Assembly: GCA_022821085.1 (NCBI GenBank)
Contig: JAJEEG010000006.1
Coordinates: 2,067,330 to 2,131,329, forward strand
Direction: 5' to 3'
Source: Candidatus Latescibacterota bacterium
GTDB taxonomy: Bacteria; JAAXHH01
Length of the DNA: 64,000 bases
Positions 6,997-15,430 of this stretch are shown here, piece by piece. The position numbers and the translations under genes were made by a program. A model generated the notes under the pieces. It saw nothing but the letters and a program-made list of their open reading frames with translations, was not told the DNA's origin and did no database searches. How positions within the stretch are numbered: position 1 is the first letter of the stretch; the number at the start of each line of letters is the position of its first letter.

Positions 6997-9900
6997 ATGC
7001 TCACCCCGATCAAGAACCTGATCGCCGGCGCTTTCGGGACCAAGCACGACCGGGACGTCAAGCGGATGGAACCGCTCGTCGAGGCCGTCAATGAATGGGC
7101 CGACGAGTACCAGACGCTCGACGAGGCGCAGTTTCCCGAAAAAACGCGGGAGTTCCGGGCCCGGTGGGAAGACGGTGAGGACCTGGACGACATCCTGCCC
7201 GAAGCCTACGGCCTCGTCAAGGAAGCCTGCAGACGCATGATCGGCAGGTCGTGGTTCGTCCCCGGCCAGGGCGACATGGTGTGGGACATGACGCCCTACG
7301 ACGTGCAGATCATCGGCGGGATCGTGCTCCACGAAGGCAAGATCGCCGAGATGGCAACGGGAGAGGGCAAGACGCTCGTAGCCCTTTTTCCCATGTATCT
7401 CAACGGTCTGACCGGACGCGGCGCCCACCTGGTGACGCATAACGAGTTCCTCGCCACGCGCGACCGGGCCTGGATGGGACCGGTCTTCGAGTTCCTCGGG
7501 CTCACCGTCGAGTGCCTGCAGAACAACGATCCCGATGTGGAGCGAAAGAAAGCCGGCTACCAGGCCGACGTGACCTACGGGACCACCAACGAATTCGGTT
7601 TCGACTACCTTCGGGACAACATGAAGTGGCGCATTGAGGACCGCGTGCAGCGAAGTCATCCTTACGCGATCGTGGACGAGGTGGATTCCATCCTGATCGA
7701 CGAAGCGCGCACGCCCCTCATCATCGCGGGCCAGGTGAGCGAGTCGAACACCGGCAAGTACGCCGAATCCCTGCCGGACGTGCAGAAACTCGTGCGGGCG
7801 CAGACCCGATTCGCGGCGAAGATCGTTTCGGAGGCGGAAGCGATGCTGGAGAACGAGGAGGACGACTACGACGCCGGGATCAAGCTGCTGCAGGCGCAGC
7901 GGGGCATGCCGAAGAACAAGAAACTCCTGAAGCTGCAGCAGGAACCCGGCATCAAGAAGCTGATCCAGCAGGTAGAGGGGGACTATATCCGGGAGAAGAA
8001 GATGCCGGTTCTGGACGACGAGCTCTTCTTCACGGTCGACGAGAAGACCCGGCATACCGAAATAAACGAGAAGGGCCGGGAGCTCCTTTCGCCGGGTGAG
8101 CAGGAACTCTTCATCATACCCGACCTCGGCGAAGGTATCGTGGAAATCGAGTCGGACGCCAGTCTGAGCGAGCAGCAGCGGGACGAACGGAAAGCCGAAC
8201 TGGAGAAACTTTACGCAGAACGCAGCGAACGCATCCACAACATGCATCAGCTGCTCCAGGCCTACGCGATCTACGAAAAAGACATCGATTACGTCATCGA
8301 GAACGGGAAGGTCGTCCTGGTCGATACCTTCACGGGCCGGCTGATGTACGGCAGGCGGCTGGCCGAGGGCCTGCACCAGGCCATCGAGGCCAAGGAAGGC
8401 GTGAAGATCGAGCAGGAAACGCGCACGGTCGCATCCATCACCATACAGAATTACTTCCGCATGTACGAGAAGCTGGCGGGGATGACCGGCACGGCCGTGA
8501 CGGAAGCGAGCGAGTTCTTCGCGATTTACAAGATGGACGTGGTGGAGATCCCGACCAATCAACCGATCCGGCGCACAGACCACGACGACGTCGTCTTCCG
8601 CACCCGGCGCGAGAAGTATAACGCGGTCATCGACGAAATCGAGGAATTGAATGAAAAGCGCCAGCCCATCCTGATCGGGACCACCTCCGTCGACGCATCG
8701 GAAACGCTGAGCCGCATGCTGAAGCGGCGGGGCATCAAGCACAACGTGCTGAACGCCAAGTTCCACCAGCAGGAATCCGAGATCATCGCGAAGGCGGGCC
8801 AACCCGGCTCGGTGACCATCGCTACGAACATGGCGGGCCGGGGCACCGACATCAAACTCGGCACGGGCGTAGTCGAGCTCGGCGGACTGCATATCATCGG
8901 GACTGAACGCCACGAAGCCCGGCGCATCGACCGCCAGCTCCGCGGACGCTCCGGACGCCAGGGGGACCCGGGTTCTTCGCGGTTCTACCTCTCGCTCGAG
9001 GACGACCTGATGCGGCTCTTCGGCTCCGAGCGCATCGCCTCCGTCATGGACCGCCTGAAGATTCCGGACGGTGAAGTGATCGAGCACTCCATGGTAACCC
9101 GGTCCATCGAACGCGCCCAGAAGCGGGTGGAAGCCCAGCATTTCGACATGCGGAAGCACGTGCTCGAATACGACAACGTCATGAACCAGCAGCGCGAAGC
9201 CGTGTACGACCGCCGTCTGCTCGCCCTGGAGCGCAAGAACCTCAGGGAAGACGTCGTCGAGATGATCCGCGGCGTGGCGGAACGGAAGGTGGCGGAATAC
9301 ACCGATCCCAAGACCTATCCCGAGGACTGGGACCTGGACGGGCTGAGCGCCGACCTGGCCCGGAACTTCCACGTGGCCGTGGCCGTGGCCGAAGACGAAA
9401 TGGCGGACCTGAACGTGGAATCACTGGTGGAACTGGCCGACGAGAAGATGCTCGAATCTTACGAGCGGAAGGAATCTGCCCTGGCGCCTTCGCCGGAACT
9501 GATGCGCGACCTGGAGCGCTTCGCCACCCTGCACGTCATCGACAACGCCTGGCAGGAACACCTGTACGAAATCGACCGGATGCGGGAGGGCATCGGCCTG
9601 CGCGCGTACGGCCAGCTGGATCCCCTGATCCAGTACAAGAAAGAAGCCTACGCTATGTTCGAGGAGTTGTGGGACCGGCTGGACGAGGAGATCGTCAAGA
9701 CCGTCTTCAACGCCGAACTGGCCGAAACGCGGATGCCGCGCCAGGAAACCCCGACCAACATGCGCGCGATCCACCAGGAAGCCCCGGCCATGGCCGGCAT
9801 GGCCGGCACGGCCACGGAAGATCCCGACGGGGAAGCCGGCGCCCAGCAACGCGGGCGGGCCGGACGGTCAGGGCGGACCAGGCAGTCCGGACGACGCGGC

Positions 9901-10023
9901 GGCCATTCCGACGGGGACCCGGCCCGTCCGGTAAGGGTCGAACAGAAAATCGGCCGCAACGCGCCCTGCCCCTGCGGCAGCGGGAAGAAGTACAAGAAGT
10001 GCTGTGGAGCCGGCGTCGCCTGA
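6997..10023 (+). CDS. secA: Preprotein translocase ATPase SecA
   Basis: A 1008-residue motor that drives preproteins through SecYEG. NBD1 shows Walker A (ATGEGKTLVA, near 118-127) and the DEVDSILIDEARTP motif. The preprotein-crosslinking domain follows; NBD2 contains TNMAGRGTDIKLG and GRSGRQGDPG. The helical wing and scaffold are present, and the C-terminus carries the zinc-binding SecB/lipid-contact motif CPCGSGKKYKKCCG. Compared with E. coli (901 residues) there are extra charged segments around residues 285-400. A Gly/Arg-rich linker (about 940-985) precedes the zinc tail. AAGGA upstream supports ATG 6997. Confidence 0.97.
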   Translation: MLTPIKNLIAGAFGTKHDRDVKRMEPLVEAVNEWADEYQTLDEAQFPEKTREFRARWEDGEDLDDILPEAYGLVKEACRRMIGRSWFVPGQGDMVWDMTPYDVQIIGGIVLHEGKIAEMATGEGKTLVALFPMYLNGLTGRGAHLVTHNEFLATRDRAWMGPVFEFLGLTVECLQNNDPDVERKKAGYQADVTYGTTNEFGFDYLRDNMKWRIEDRVQRSHPYAIVDEVDSILIDEARTPLIIAGQVSESNTGKYAESLPDVQKLVRAQTRFAAKIVSEAEAMLENEEDDYDAGIKLLQAQRGMPKNKKLLKLQQEPGIKKLIQQVEGDYIREKKMPVLDDELFFTVDEKTRHTEINEKGRELLSPGEQELFIIPDLGEGIVEIESDASLSEQQRDERKAELEKLYAERSERIHNMHQLLQAYAIYEKDIDYVIENGKVVLVDTFTGRLMYGRRLAEGLHQAIEAKEGVKIEQETRTVASITIQNYFRMYEKLAGMTGTAVTEASEFFAIYKMDVVEIPTNQPIRRTDHDDVVFRTRREKYNAVIDEIEELNEKRQPILIGTTSVDASETLSRMLKRRGIKHNVLNAKFHQQESEIIAKAGQPGSVTIATNMAGRGTDIKLGTGVVELGGLHIIGTERHEARRIDRQLRGRSGRQGDPGSSRFYLSLEDDLMRLFGSERIASVMDRLKIPDGEVIEHSMVTRSIERAQKRVEAQHFDMRKHVLEYDNVMNQQREAVYDRRLLALERKNLREDVVEMIRGVAERKVAEYTDPKTYPEDWDLDGLSADLARNFHVAVAVAEDEMADLNVESLVELADEKMLESYERKESALAPSPELMRDLERFATLHVIDNAWQEHLYEIDRMREGIGLRAYGQLDPLIQYKKEAYAMFEELWDRLDEEIVKTVFNAELAETRMPRQETPTNMRAIHQEAPAMAGMAGTATEDPDGEAGAQQRGRAGRSGRTRQSGRRGGHSDGDPARPVRVEQKIGRNAPCPCGSGKKYKKCCGAGVA

Positions 10024-10042
10024 CACCGGCCGAGGCGCCGGC

Positions 10043-10819
10043 CTACTCTTCCTCGGCGCCGATCTGGCCCAGGTCCAGATCCAGTTCGTCGCGCCGCTGG
10101 TTCTTGGTGATCCTTCCGTCCTGCACCCACAGGATGCGGTCTGAAACGTCCAGCATCTTAAGATCGTGGGTCGCCGAAATGATCGTCACCTGCTTTTCCT
10201 GGTTCAGTTCCCGCAACAGCTCGATGATCTCCCGTCCCGTCTTCCGGTCCAGGTTTCCCGTGGGCTCGTCCGCGAGGACGATGGCCGGATCGTTGGCCAG
10301 TGCGCGGGCCACGGCGACGCGCTGCTGCTGTCCGCCGGACAGTTCCAGCGGTTTGTGCTGGACCCGTTCGCCGAGTCCCACCAGCGTCAGCAGGTCGACG
10401 CCCTTGTCGATGGCCTCGTCCGTCGCCAGGCCGGCGAATATCATCGGCAACGTGACGTTCTCCAGGGCGGTCATGACCGGGATAAGGTTGAAGGTCTGAA
10501 AGATGTAGCCGATCTTGCGGCATCGCAGCCAGGCCAGTTCGTAGGCGTCCAGCTGGGCGACGTCGACCTCGTCGATGTAGACCTTGCCCTCCGTGGGCTT
10601 GTCCAGCGCGCCGATCATGTTGAACAGGGTGGACTTGCCCGAGCCCGACGGACCCATGATGGAGATGTACTCCCCGCGCTGGACCTCCATGTCGATGCCC
10701 TTGAGCGCCTCCAGGGAGAGCTTGCCCATCTGGTACACCCGCTTGACCCCGCGCGTGCGCACGATATTCTGGGTTTCGGTATCCGGCGCGTCCATTACCG
10801 CGGTCTGCTCTTCAGTCAT
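10043..10819 (-). CDS. ABC transporter ATPase of the LolD/MacB type
   Basis: 258 residues. Walker A MGPSGSGKST, Q-loop (YIFQTFNLIP), ABC signature LSGGQQQRVAVARAL, Walker B with catalytic Glu (IVLADEPTGNLD) and switch His (SATHDLKML) are all present. This subfamily pairs with FtsX-domain permeases and drives lipoprotein release, efflux or mechanotransmission rather than classical import. The permease gene is immediately upstream (88 bases). The acidic C-terminal tail (DELDLDLGQIGAEEE) is unusual. The substrate cannot be told; the PqqD-domain neighbour suggests a peptide or modified peptide, as inference only. Confidence 0.9.
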   Translation of the reverse strand: MTEEQTAVMDAPDTETQNIVRTRGVKRVYQMGKLSLEALKGIDMEVQRGEYISIMGPSGSGKSTLFNMIGALDKPTEGKVYIDEVDVAQLDAYELAWLRCRKIGYIFQTFNLIPVMTALENVTLPMIFAGLATDEAIDKGVDLLTLVGLGERVQHKPLELSGGQQQRVAVARALANDPAIVLADEPTGNLDRKTGREIIELLRELNQEKQVTIISATHDLKMLDVSDRILWVQDGRITKNQRRDELDLDLGQIGAEEE

Positions 10820-10906
10820 TTCCCGCCCCTTTCAGATCGACTTTCCGGTTTGATTCCATCCGGCAAAGCGTTCCGGTGATATTCCTGGTCCAGTGATATT
10901 CCGTCG

Positions 10907-11569
10907 TCAGACTTCCGTGCGCATGGCGTCGGCCGGCGGCATCTGGGATGCCCGGTACGCGGGGTACAGCGCTCCTATGATGGCCAGACCCAGTCCGGCC
11001 CCCAGCGAATACAGGCCGCTTTGGGCCACCTCCAGTACAGGGAAGAGCACCAGGGGATCCCATCCATAGGAGGTCATCATCGAGATCAGCATGAACAGGC
11101 AGCCCATGATGACCCCGCCTACCGATCCGACCAGTCCCTGGAAGGTGGACTCCAGCACGAAAAGTTGAATGATGAACTTGTCCAGGGCCCCCAGGCACTT
11201 CATGGTTCCGATTTCACGGTACCTTTCGGTTACCGACATCAGCATGGCGTTGGTGATGCCTACGACGCACACGAGCAGAGAGAGGGAAACAAGCCATACC
11301 TGCTGCGTCGCAGAATCGCCGTCCGCGCCCTTCTGTTCCAGCAACGCCCGGACCTGGGGGGAACCGCCTTCCACGAGCGCTTCGTTGATGGAGGCGCTGG
11401 TCAGGATGGACATGAGAAAGGCGATGCCGAAGAAGATGCCTCCGATCGTGATCAGCGACCGCCAGAACCGGATCTTCAGGCTGCGGAAACTGATCTCGAT
11501 CGCCTTGGACAGGGGCAGCGATATCTGTTTCTCCGTCGTGCCGGCCGTCGCGGCCGATTCCGTCGTCAT
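10907..11569 (-). CDS. Minimal FtsX-domain (type VII) ABC permease
   Basis: 220 residues with four predicted membrane helices near 35-58, 90-112, 132-165 and 187-209. The C-terminal FtsX core (NAMLMSVTERYREIGTMKCLGA, ending LYPAYRASQMPPADAMR) is typical of MacB/LolC permeases. The extracytoplasmic segment between helices 1 and 2 is only about 35 residues, against 200 or more in MacB, so most of the usual periplasmic domain is missing. ATG overlaps the stop of the PqqD-domain gene (ATGA). It likely forms a homodimer with the downstream ATPase. Confidence 0.85.
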   Translation of the reverse strand: MTTESAATAGTTEKQISLPLSKAIEISFRSLKIRFWRSLITIGGIFFGIAFLMSILTSASINEALVEGGSPQVRALLEQKGADGDSATQQVWLVSLSLLVCVVGITNAMLMSVTERYREIGTMKCLGALDKFIIQLFVLESTFQGLVGSVGGVIMGCLFMLISMMTSYGWDPLVLFPVLEVAQSGLYSLGAGLGLAIIGALYPAYRASQMPPADAMRTEV

Positions 11570-11961
11570 GCGTTCCTTTCTCCTTTTCTGTTTGCCACGG
11601 CCAGTCCGATCAACCCCTTCTCCGTGAGTTGTTTCAGGTACGTCAGCGTGGAGACCTCCGCTTCCTTGCGTTCCAGCTTGTATTCGTTCCGGATCGTCGA
11701 AATGACGTGGTCCACCGTGTTCTGTCCGTCACATAACCCCCAGAGGAACGAACCGATCCGGTCCAGCACCACCGTCCGCCGGCTCGGTACGTAGAACATC
11801 CGGGACATGGTGTTGATCCACCAGGTCTCGCGCCTCGGGATGCCCAGCACGATCTCCCCGTCGGAGTTCTCCTCGCAGGTCAGCTTCTCATTGCGAACCG
11901 GCTTTGCGCGCAACAACTCCCTTCGGGGCAGCGGGGGAGGCTTCTTTCGAAACATCGGCAT
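11566..11961 (-). CDS. PqqD-domain protein linked to an ABC transporter
   Basis: 131 residues. Residues about 58-118 match the PqqD fold: a beta element (VPSRRTVVLDRIGSFLW), then helices (VDHVISTIRNEY; AEVSTLTYLKQLTEKGLI). PqqD-like domains bind the leader of ribosomally made peptides and present it to a modifying enzyme. Here there is no radical-SAM enzyme, precursor peptide or other pqq gene nearby; the coupled partner is an FtsX permease. A basic N-terminal stretch of about 25 residues precedes the domain. Its role as an adaptor for the transporter is inference. Confidence 0.7.
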   Translation of the reverse strand: MPMFRKKPPPLPRRELLRAKPVRNEKLTCEENSDGEIVLGIPRRETWWINTMSRMFYVPSRRTVVLDRIGSFLWGLCDGQNTVDHVISTIRNEYKLERKEAEVSTLTYLKQLTEKGLIGLAVANRKGERNA

Positions 11962-11999
11962 GATGACGGCCCTTGGGAAACTTCCCGGTCATGGACGAA

Positions 12000-12079
12000 G
12001 GCCCGGCTTCCCGCAGGCCCGACTTCCCGCAGGCCCGGTTTCCCGCCGGCCCGGCTTCGCTCGAGCCCGGCTTCCCCCG
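12000..12079. repeat. 16-bp tandem repeat, five units
   Basis: Five imperfect copies of GGCCCGGCTTCCCGCA (12000-12015, 12016-12031, 12032-12047, 12048-12063, 12064-12079) fill the gap between the unknown 314-residue gene and the PqqD-domain gene. No spacer-like variation and no coding potential. Confidence 0.85.
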
Positions 12080-12098
12080 GACCCGCCCTTCCACGTGA

Positions 12099-13043
12099 TC
12101 AGTGGCAGACCACCGAACCGGCTATCTCGTCGAGATACCCGGGCCGGAGCGATTCGTCCAGGTGTCGCATTACGTATATCCTATTGCCATCGATACAATG
12201 CCAGCCGCGACAACTCAATGGTTTTTTTCGCGGCCGCCGCCACGGCAGCCACGCCATGCGGCTGTGAACCGTCTCGGGATCCACGCCCTGGCCGGTCCCG
12301 CAGATGGACGGATGGCCGCCCGTGAGGCCGGCGTCGTCGTCCCAGACGTCGATTTCGCTGCCATAGGTATCCTGGAACCAGTCCGGGAACGTCCGGCCTT
12401 CCAGGTGCATTTCGGCAAGGCTCATCCTGAACAGTTCCAATCTGGCGTTGCCGTGCTGGAAAGTCAACTCGATACGGCCCGTCATGAAGGAGTGGTGCTT
12501 CAGGGCGCAGTCGGACGGCAGCTCGATGCGCAGCCCGTACACAGCCCAGGTGGCGGTGTCGCCGCGCGCGTGGTCGTCCAGGGTATTCAGCAGTCTCGAG
12601 GCGCGGGTCATCATGGACTCTCCCCCGCGTCCAAGAACCTGGGCGAAGACCGTGCGGCCGCTGACCTCGCACATCCACAGGCAGCCGTAGGCCTGCAGGG
12701 GCTCGGGTCCTTCCGTCCGCCAGTGAAACCCCTCCACCGTCCGGTCCGCCAGTACGGTCTCGTCCTTGATGAGCGCCAGGTCGCGCCGGACCTTGACGGG
12801 CGGCGCCTTCTTCCCGCCCTTCCCGGCGAGATTCTTTAGATACCTTGCGACCACCTGATCGGCCGATTCCCGGCCGCGCGTGCGCTCCCATCTCAACTCG
12901 AAACGGGGCATCTCCGAATCGTCGAGCCGCAGATAGCCCGTCGAGAAATCGCCCGAAACCGCGCCGATGCTCCAGTCTTCCGGCCGCTCGAACGTCAGGT
13001 GATGCCAACCGGTGACCACCCATTTCGATGCTCCGCGATTCAT
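12099..13043 (-). CDS. Conserved-looking protein of unknown function (314 aa) in the PqqD/ABC cluster
   Basis: I do not recognise this family. The soluble protein begins MNRGASKWVVTGWHHLTF and is rich in Trp and His. It has alternating strand-like segments (FELRWERTRG, FHWRTEGP, IELPSDCALKHHSF, GRIELTFQHGNARLELFRM) and a Cys-rich tail (SCRGWHCIDGNRIYVM, ending SVVCH). There is no signal peptide or membrane segment. The start at 13043 overlaps the stop of the CDP-alcohol transferase (ATGA), while the open frame could extend upstream through that gene. Co-transcription with the PqqD/FtsX/ATPase genes is likely. Confidence 0.75.
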   Translation of the reverse strand: MNRGASKWVVTGWHHLTFERPEDWSIGAVSGDFSTGYLRLDDSEMPRFELRWERTRGRESADQVVARYLKNLAGKGGKKAPPVKVRRDLALIKDETVLADRTVEGFHWRTEGPEPLQAYGCLWMCEVSGRTVFAQVLGRGGESMMTRASRLLNTLDDHARGDTATWAVYGLRIELPSDCALKHHSFMTGRIELTFQHGNARLELFRMSLAEMHLEGRTFPDWFQDTYGSEIDVWDDDAGLTGGHPSICGTGQGVDPETVHSRMAWLPWRRPRKKPLSCRGWHCIDGNRIYVMRHLDESLRPGYLDEIAGSVVCH

Positions 13044-13600
13044 GTGACCGATCTTTCCCGCCGCGTGAATTCCAGGATGTAATGCAGGCCCGATCCGACC
13101 ACGCAACAGAGGGCCGCCCAGAGGGCCCACGTTCCGTACGGCTGCCACTCCACAACAAAGAGGACCAGCGCGACGCCCATGACCAGGGTGGTCAGCTTGC
13201 CGACCCGGTCGGCCGGCAGGACCACGTTCCCGGGCTTGAGATAAAGGTACGCACCCGCAATCAGAATGGACAGGTCGCGGGCAATGATCAGCGCGGCCGC
13301 CCACAGCGGGAATTCCCGGAAATGGACCAGGATTACCGACAGGCTGCCGACCAGGATCTTGTCGGCCAGCGGGTCGAGCACGAGCCCCCACCTGGAAGCC
13401 CAGCCGAAGCGGCGCGCCAGGTAACCGTCGGCCGCGTCCGTCAGAAAGGCCCACCCGACCAGCACGTACAGGACCAGCCGCGCATCCCCGGCGATACTCC
13501 AGTAGATGAACGGAACGGCGGCGATGCGCGAAAGGGAAAGCACATTGGGCGGCGTCCAGAACCGTCCCGTTCTTCCATTCCCTTCGGAATCCGGACTCAT
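13040..13600 (-). CDS. CDP-alcohol phosphatidyltransferase (PgsA-like)
   Basis: 186-residue membrane enzyme of phospholipid head-group synthesis. It carries the full CDP-alcohol transferase motif D-x2-D-G-x2-A-R-x8-G-x3-D-x3-D (DAADGYLAR, then GLVLDPLAD, residues about 55-82), whose Asp residues bind the metals and CDP. Hydrophobic segments follow at about 85-110, 115-130 and 140-175. Size and motif fit CDP-diacylglycerol--glycerol-3-phosphate 3-phosphatidyltransferase, but the acceptor alcohol cannot be read from sequence. It heads the transporter cluster by ATGA overlap. Confidence 0.85.
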   Translation of the reverse strand: MSPDSEGNGRTGRFWTPPNVLSLSRIAAVPFIYWSIAGDARLVLYVLVGWAFLTDAADGYLARRFGWASRWGLVLDPLADKILVGSLSVILVHFREFPLWAAALIIARDLSILIAGAYLYLKPGNVVLPADRVGKLTTLVMGVALVLFVVEWQPYGTWALWAALCCVVGSGLHYILEFTRRERSVT

Positions 13601-13628
13601 GCCGCCGTCCTACGCGGGATTGAATGAT

Positions 13629-15338
13629 TCATACCGACGCCGTGCGCCGGAGCATCTCGCGGGCGTGGGAAAGGGCCATGTCGTCCACCGTCTCCCCGGC
13701 CAGCATGCGTGCGATCTCCCTGACCCGGCCGTTCTCGTCCAGGTGATCAACCAGCGTGACCGATCTGCCGCGGGCCGATTGCTTGTGCACGGTGAAATGC
13801 GTGCGTCCCCAGCAGGCCACCTGGTGAAGATGGGTGATGCACAGCACCTGGTGGTCCCGGGCAAGCAGTTTCAGGCGGTGGCCGACCGATTCGGCAATAC
13901 GGCCGCCGATCCCGATGTCCAACTCGTCGAAAATCAGCGTCGGCATGCGGTCGGATTCGGCCAGTATCACTTTCAGCGCCAGCATGATGCGGGAGATCTC
14001 GCCGCCCGAAGCGATGCTCGCAAGCGGCTTCAGGGCCTCCCCGGCATTGGGCGATATCAGGAACTCGATCCGGTCCATCCCGTGGGCGTCCACTCGGAAA
14101 CCGCGCCCGTCGATCCGCACCGGTCCGTCATCGGACGCCTGCCACTCGATCCCCACCTGGAAACCGGTCTTCCCCATGCCCAGTTCGGCCAGTTCCGCCA
14201 CCACCCGGCCTTCCAGCTTGCGGGCGACCTGTTTACGCCGGTCCGACAGGGCCTTCGCCCTTTCGGCCAGCTCCTGCCGGGCCGCTTCCACCTCCTCGCA
14301 CAGGTCGCTCCGGCGTTCGTCGGCCGTGTCCATCCGGTCCAGCTCCCCGGCTATCCGTTCGCGATGGGCCGCGACCTCCTCGAGCGTGGCGCCGTATTTG
14401 CGCTTGAGCCGCCCAATGAGGTCAAGGCGGTCCAACACTTCTTCCAGGCGCGCCGGGTCGTATTCGACGCGGTCGCGATAGCGCCCCAGGAAATCGGTGC
14501 AGTCGTCGAGCTGGTAGCGCGCGGTGCGCACGCTTTCCACGGCCTCGCCGAGGGAGGGGTCTATACGCTCCGCTTCCTCCAGCGCGCGTATGACGCGGAC
14601 CAGTCCGTCGACGAACGCGTCCTCTCCTTCGGAAAGCGCTTCGTAAGCCTCGGAAGCGACCCGGATCAACTGTTCCGCGTGCTCCAGGACGGCCCGTTCC
14701 CTTTCCAGTTCCTCGTCCTCCCCGGGCGAAAGATCCGCCTGGTCGAGTTCGTCGAGCTGGAAGCGGTAGAGTTCCTCCCGTTCCCGGGTGGCCGCGAGTT
14801 CTTCCTCCAGTTCCCGCAGGGCCCCGGACCGTTCGGTGAACCGGCGGTAGGCTTCGGCGACGTGTTTCTTCGGCGTTCGGACGTCCTCGAAACCATCCAG
14901 GAAGTCCCGGTGCGTCCGCGGGTTCAGCAGCGTCTGGTGATCGTGCTGTCCGTGCAGGTCAACCAGCAGGACGCCCAGTTTCCTGAGGACGGAAACGGTG
15001 ACCAGGCTGCCGTTGATCGTGCACCGGTTGCGCCCGTCGCGGCTGACCTCCCGACGGACAATCAGTCCATCCTCCTCCGGGTCCACGCCGATATCCGAAA
15101 GCAGGGTCCTCAGTTGCGGGTCGCGCGCTCCTTCGAAGAGCCCCTCGACGACTACAGACCCCGCACCGCTCCGGATGGTGTCCGCCGCGGCCCGGCCGCC
15201 GAGAATGAGCCCCAGCGCACCGATCAGGATGGATTTACCGGAGCCGGTTTCACCGGTGAGCACGTTCAGCCCGGGGGTGAACTCGATGTCCACCTCGTCC
15301 AGAAGCGCGTAGTTTCTGACCCTCAGGTTCGCGAGCAT
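13629..15338 (-). CDS. recN: DNA repair protein RecN
   Basis: A 569-residue SMC-like ATPase acting at double-strand breaks. Walker A (GETGSGKSILIGAL) is near residue 30, a long coiled-coil middle spans about 150-370, and the C-terminal ABC half has IASGGEISRIMLALK and Walker B (LIFDELDIGIGGRIAESVG). Length is normal. ATG at 15338 starts the family-typical MLANLRVRNYALLDEV. It lies downstream of nadK, as in many bacteria, separated by a tandem repeat. Confidence 0.96.
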   Translation of the reverse strand: MLANLRVRNYALLDEVDIEFTPGLNVLTGETGSGKSILIGALGLILGGRAAADTIRSGAGSVVVEGLFEGARDPQLRTLLSDIGVDPEEDGLIVRREVSRDGRNRCTINGSLVTVSVLRKLGVLLVDLHGQHDHQTLLNPRTHRDFLDGFEDVRTPKKHVAEAYRRFTERSGALRELEEELAATREREELYRFQLDELDQADLSPGEDEELERERAVLEHAEQLIRVASEAYEALSEGEDAFVDGLVRVIRALEEAERIDPSLGEAVESVRTARYQLDDCTDFLGRYRDRVEYDPARLEEVLDRLDLIGRLKRKYGATLEEVAAHRERIAGELDRMDTADERRSDLCEEVEAARQELAERAKALSDRRKQVARKLEGRVVAELAELGMGKTGFQVGIEWQASDDGPVRIDGRGFRVDAHGMDRIEFLISPNAGEALKPLASIASGGEISRIMLALKVILAESDRMPTLIFDELDIGIGGRIAESVGHRLKLLARDHQVLCITHLHQVACWGRTHFTVHKQSARGRSVTLVDHLDENGRVREIARMLAGETVDDMALSHAREMLRRTASV

Positions 15339-15357
15339 AGGCTACAACAGGAACGGC

Positions 15358-15423
15358 GGGACCATGCTGGTCCATGCGGGACCAAGCTGGTCCATGCGGG
15401 ACCATGCAGGACCATGCAGGTCC
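15358..15423. repeat. 20-bp tandem repeat of self-complementary units between nadK and recN
   Basis: Three 20-bp units (15358-15377, 15378-15397, 15398-15417) plus a partial fourth. The first unit contains GGACCATGCTGGTCC, in which GGACC pairs with GGTCC, so each early unit can form a small hairpin. The array fills most of the 92-base gap between nadK and recN. Confidence 0.85.
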
Positions 15424-15430
15424 GGGATGT

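Noticed and set aside
6763-9372. Long minus-strand open frame opposite secA
   Set aside because: secA is unmistakable on the plus strand; the antisense frame has composition expected of a mirror frame. The plus-strand frame opposite pheT/pheS (22590-25103) is rejected for the same reason.
10026-10041. Bidirectional terminator between secA and the ABC ATPase
   Set aside because: Only a 5-bp CCGGC/GCCGG stem without a T tract; too weak to call.
11566-11961. PQQ biosynthesis locus
   Set aside because: Only a PqqD-type domain is present; there is no PqqA precursor, PqqB, PqqC or PqqE nearby.
15358-15423. Possible CRISPR-like direct repeats
   Set aside because: Units are contiguous with no spacers and no cas genes are present; it is a simple tandem array. 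The same applies to the arrays at 12000 and 49443.
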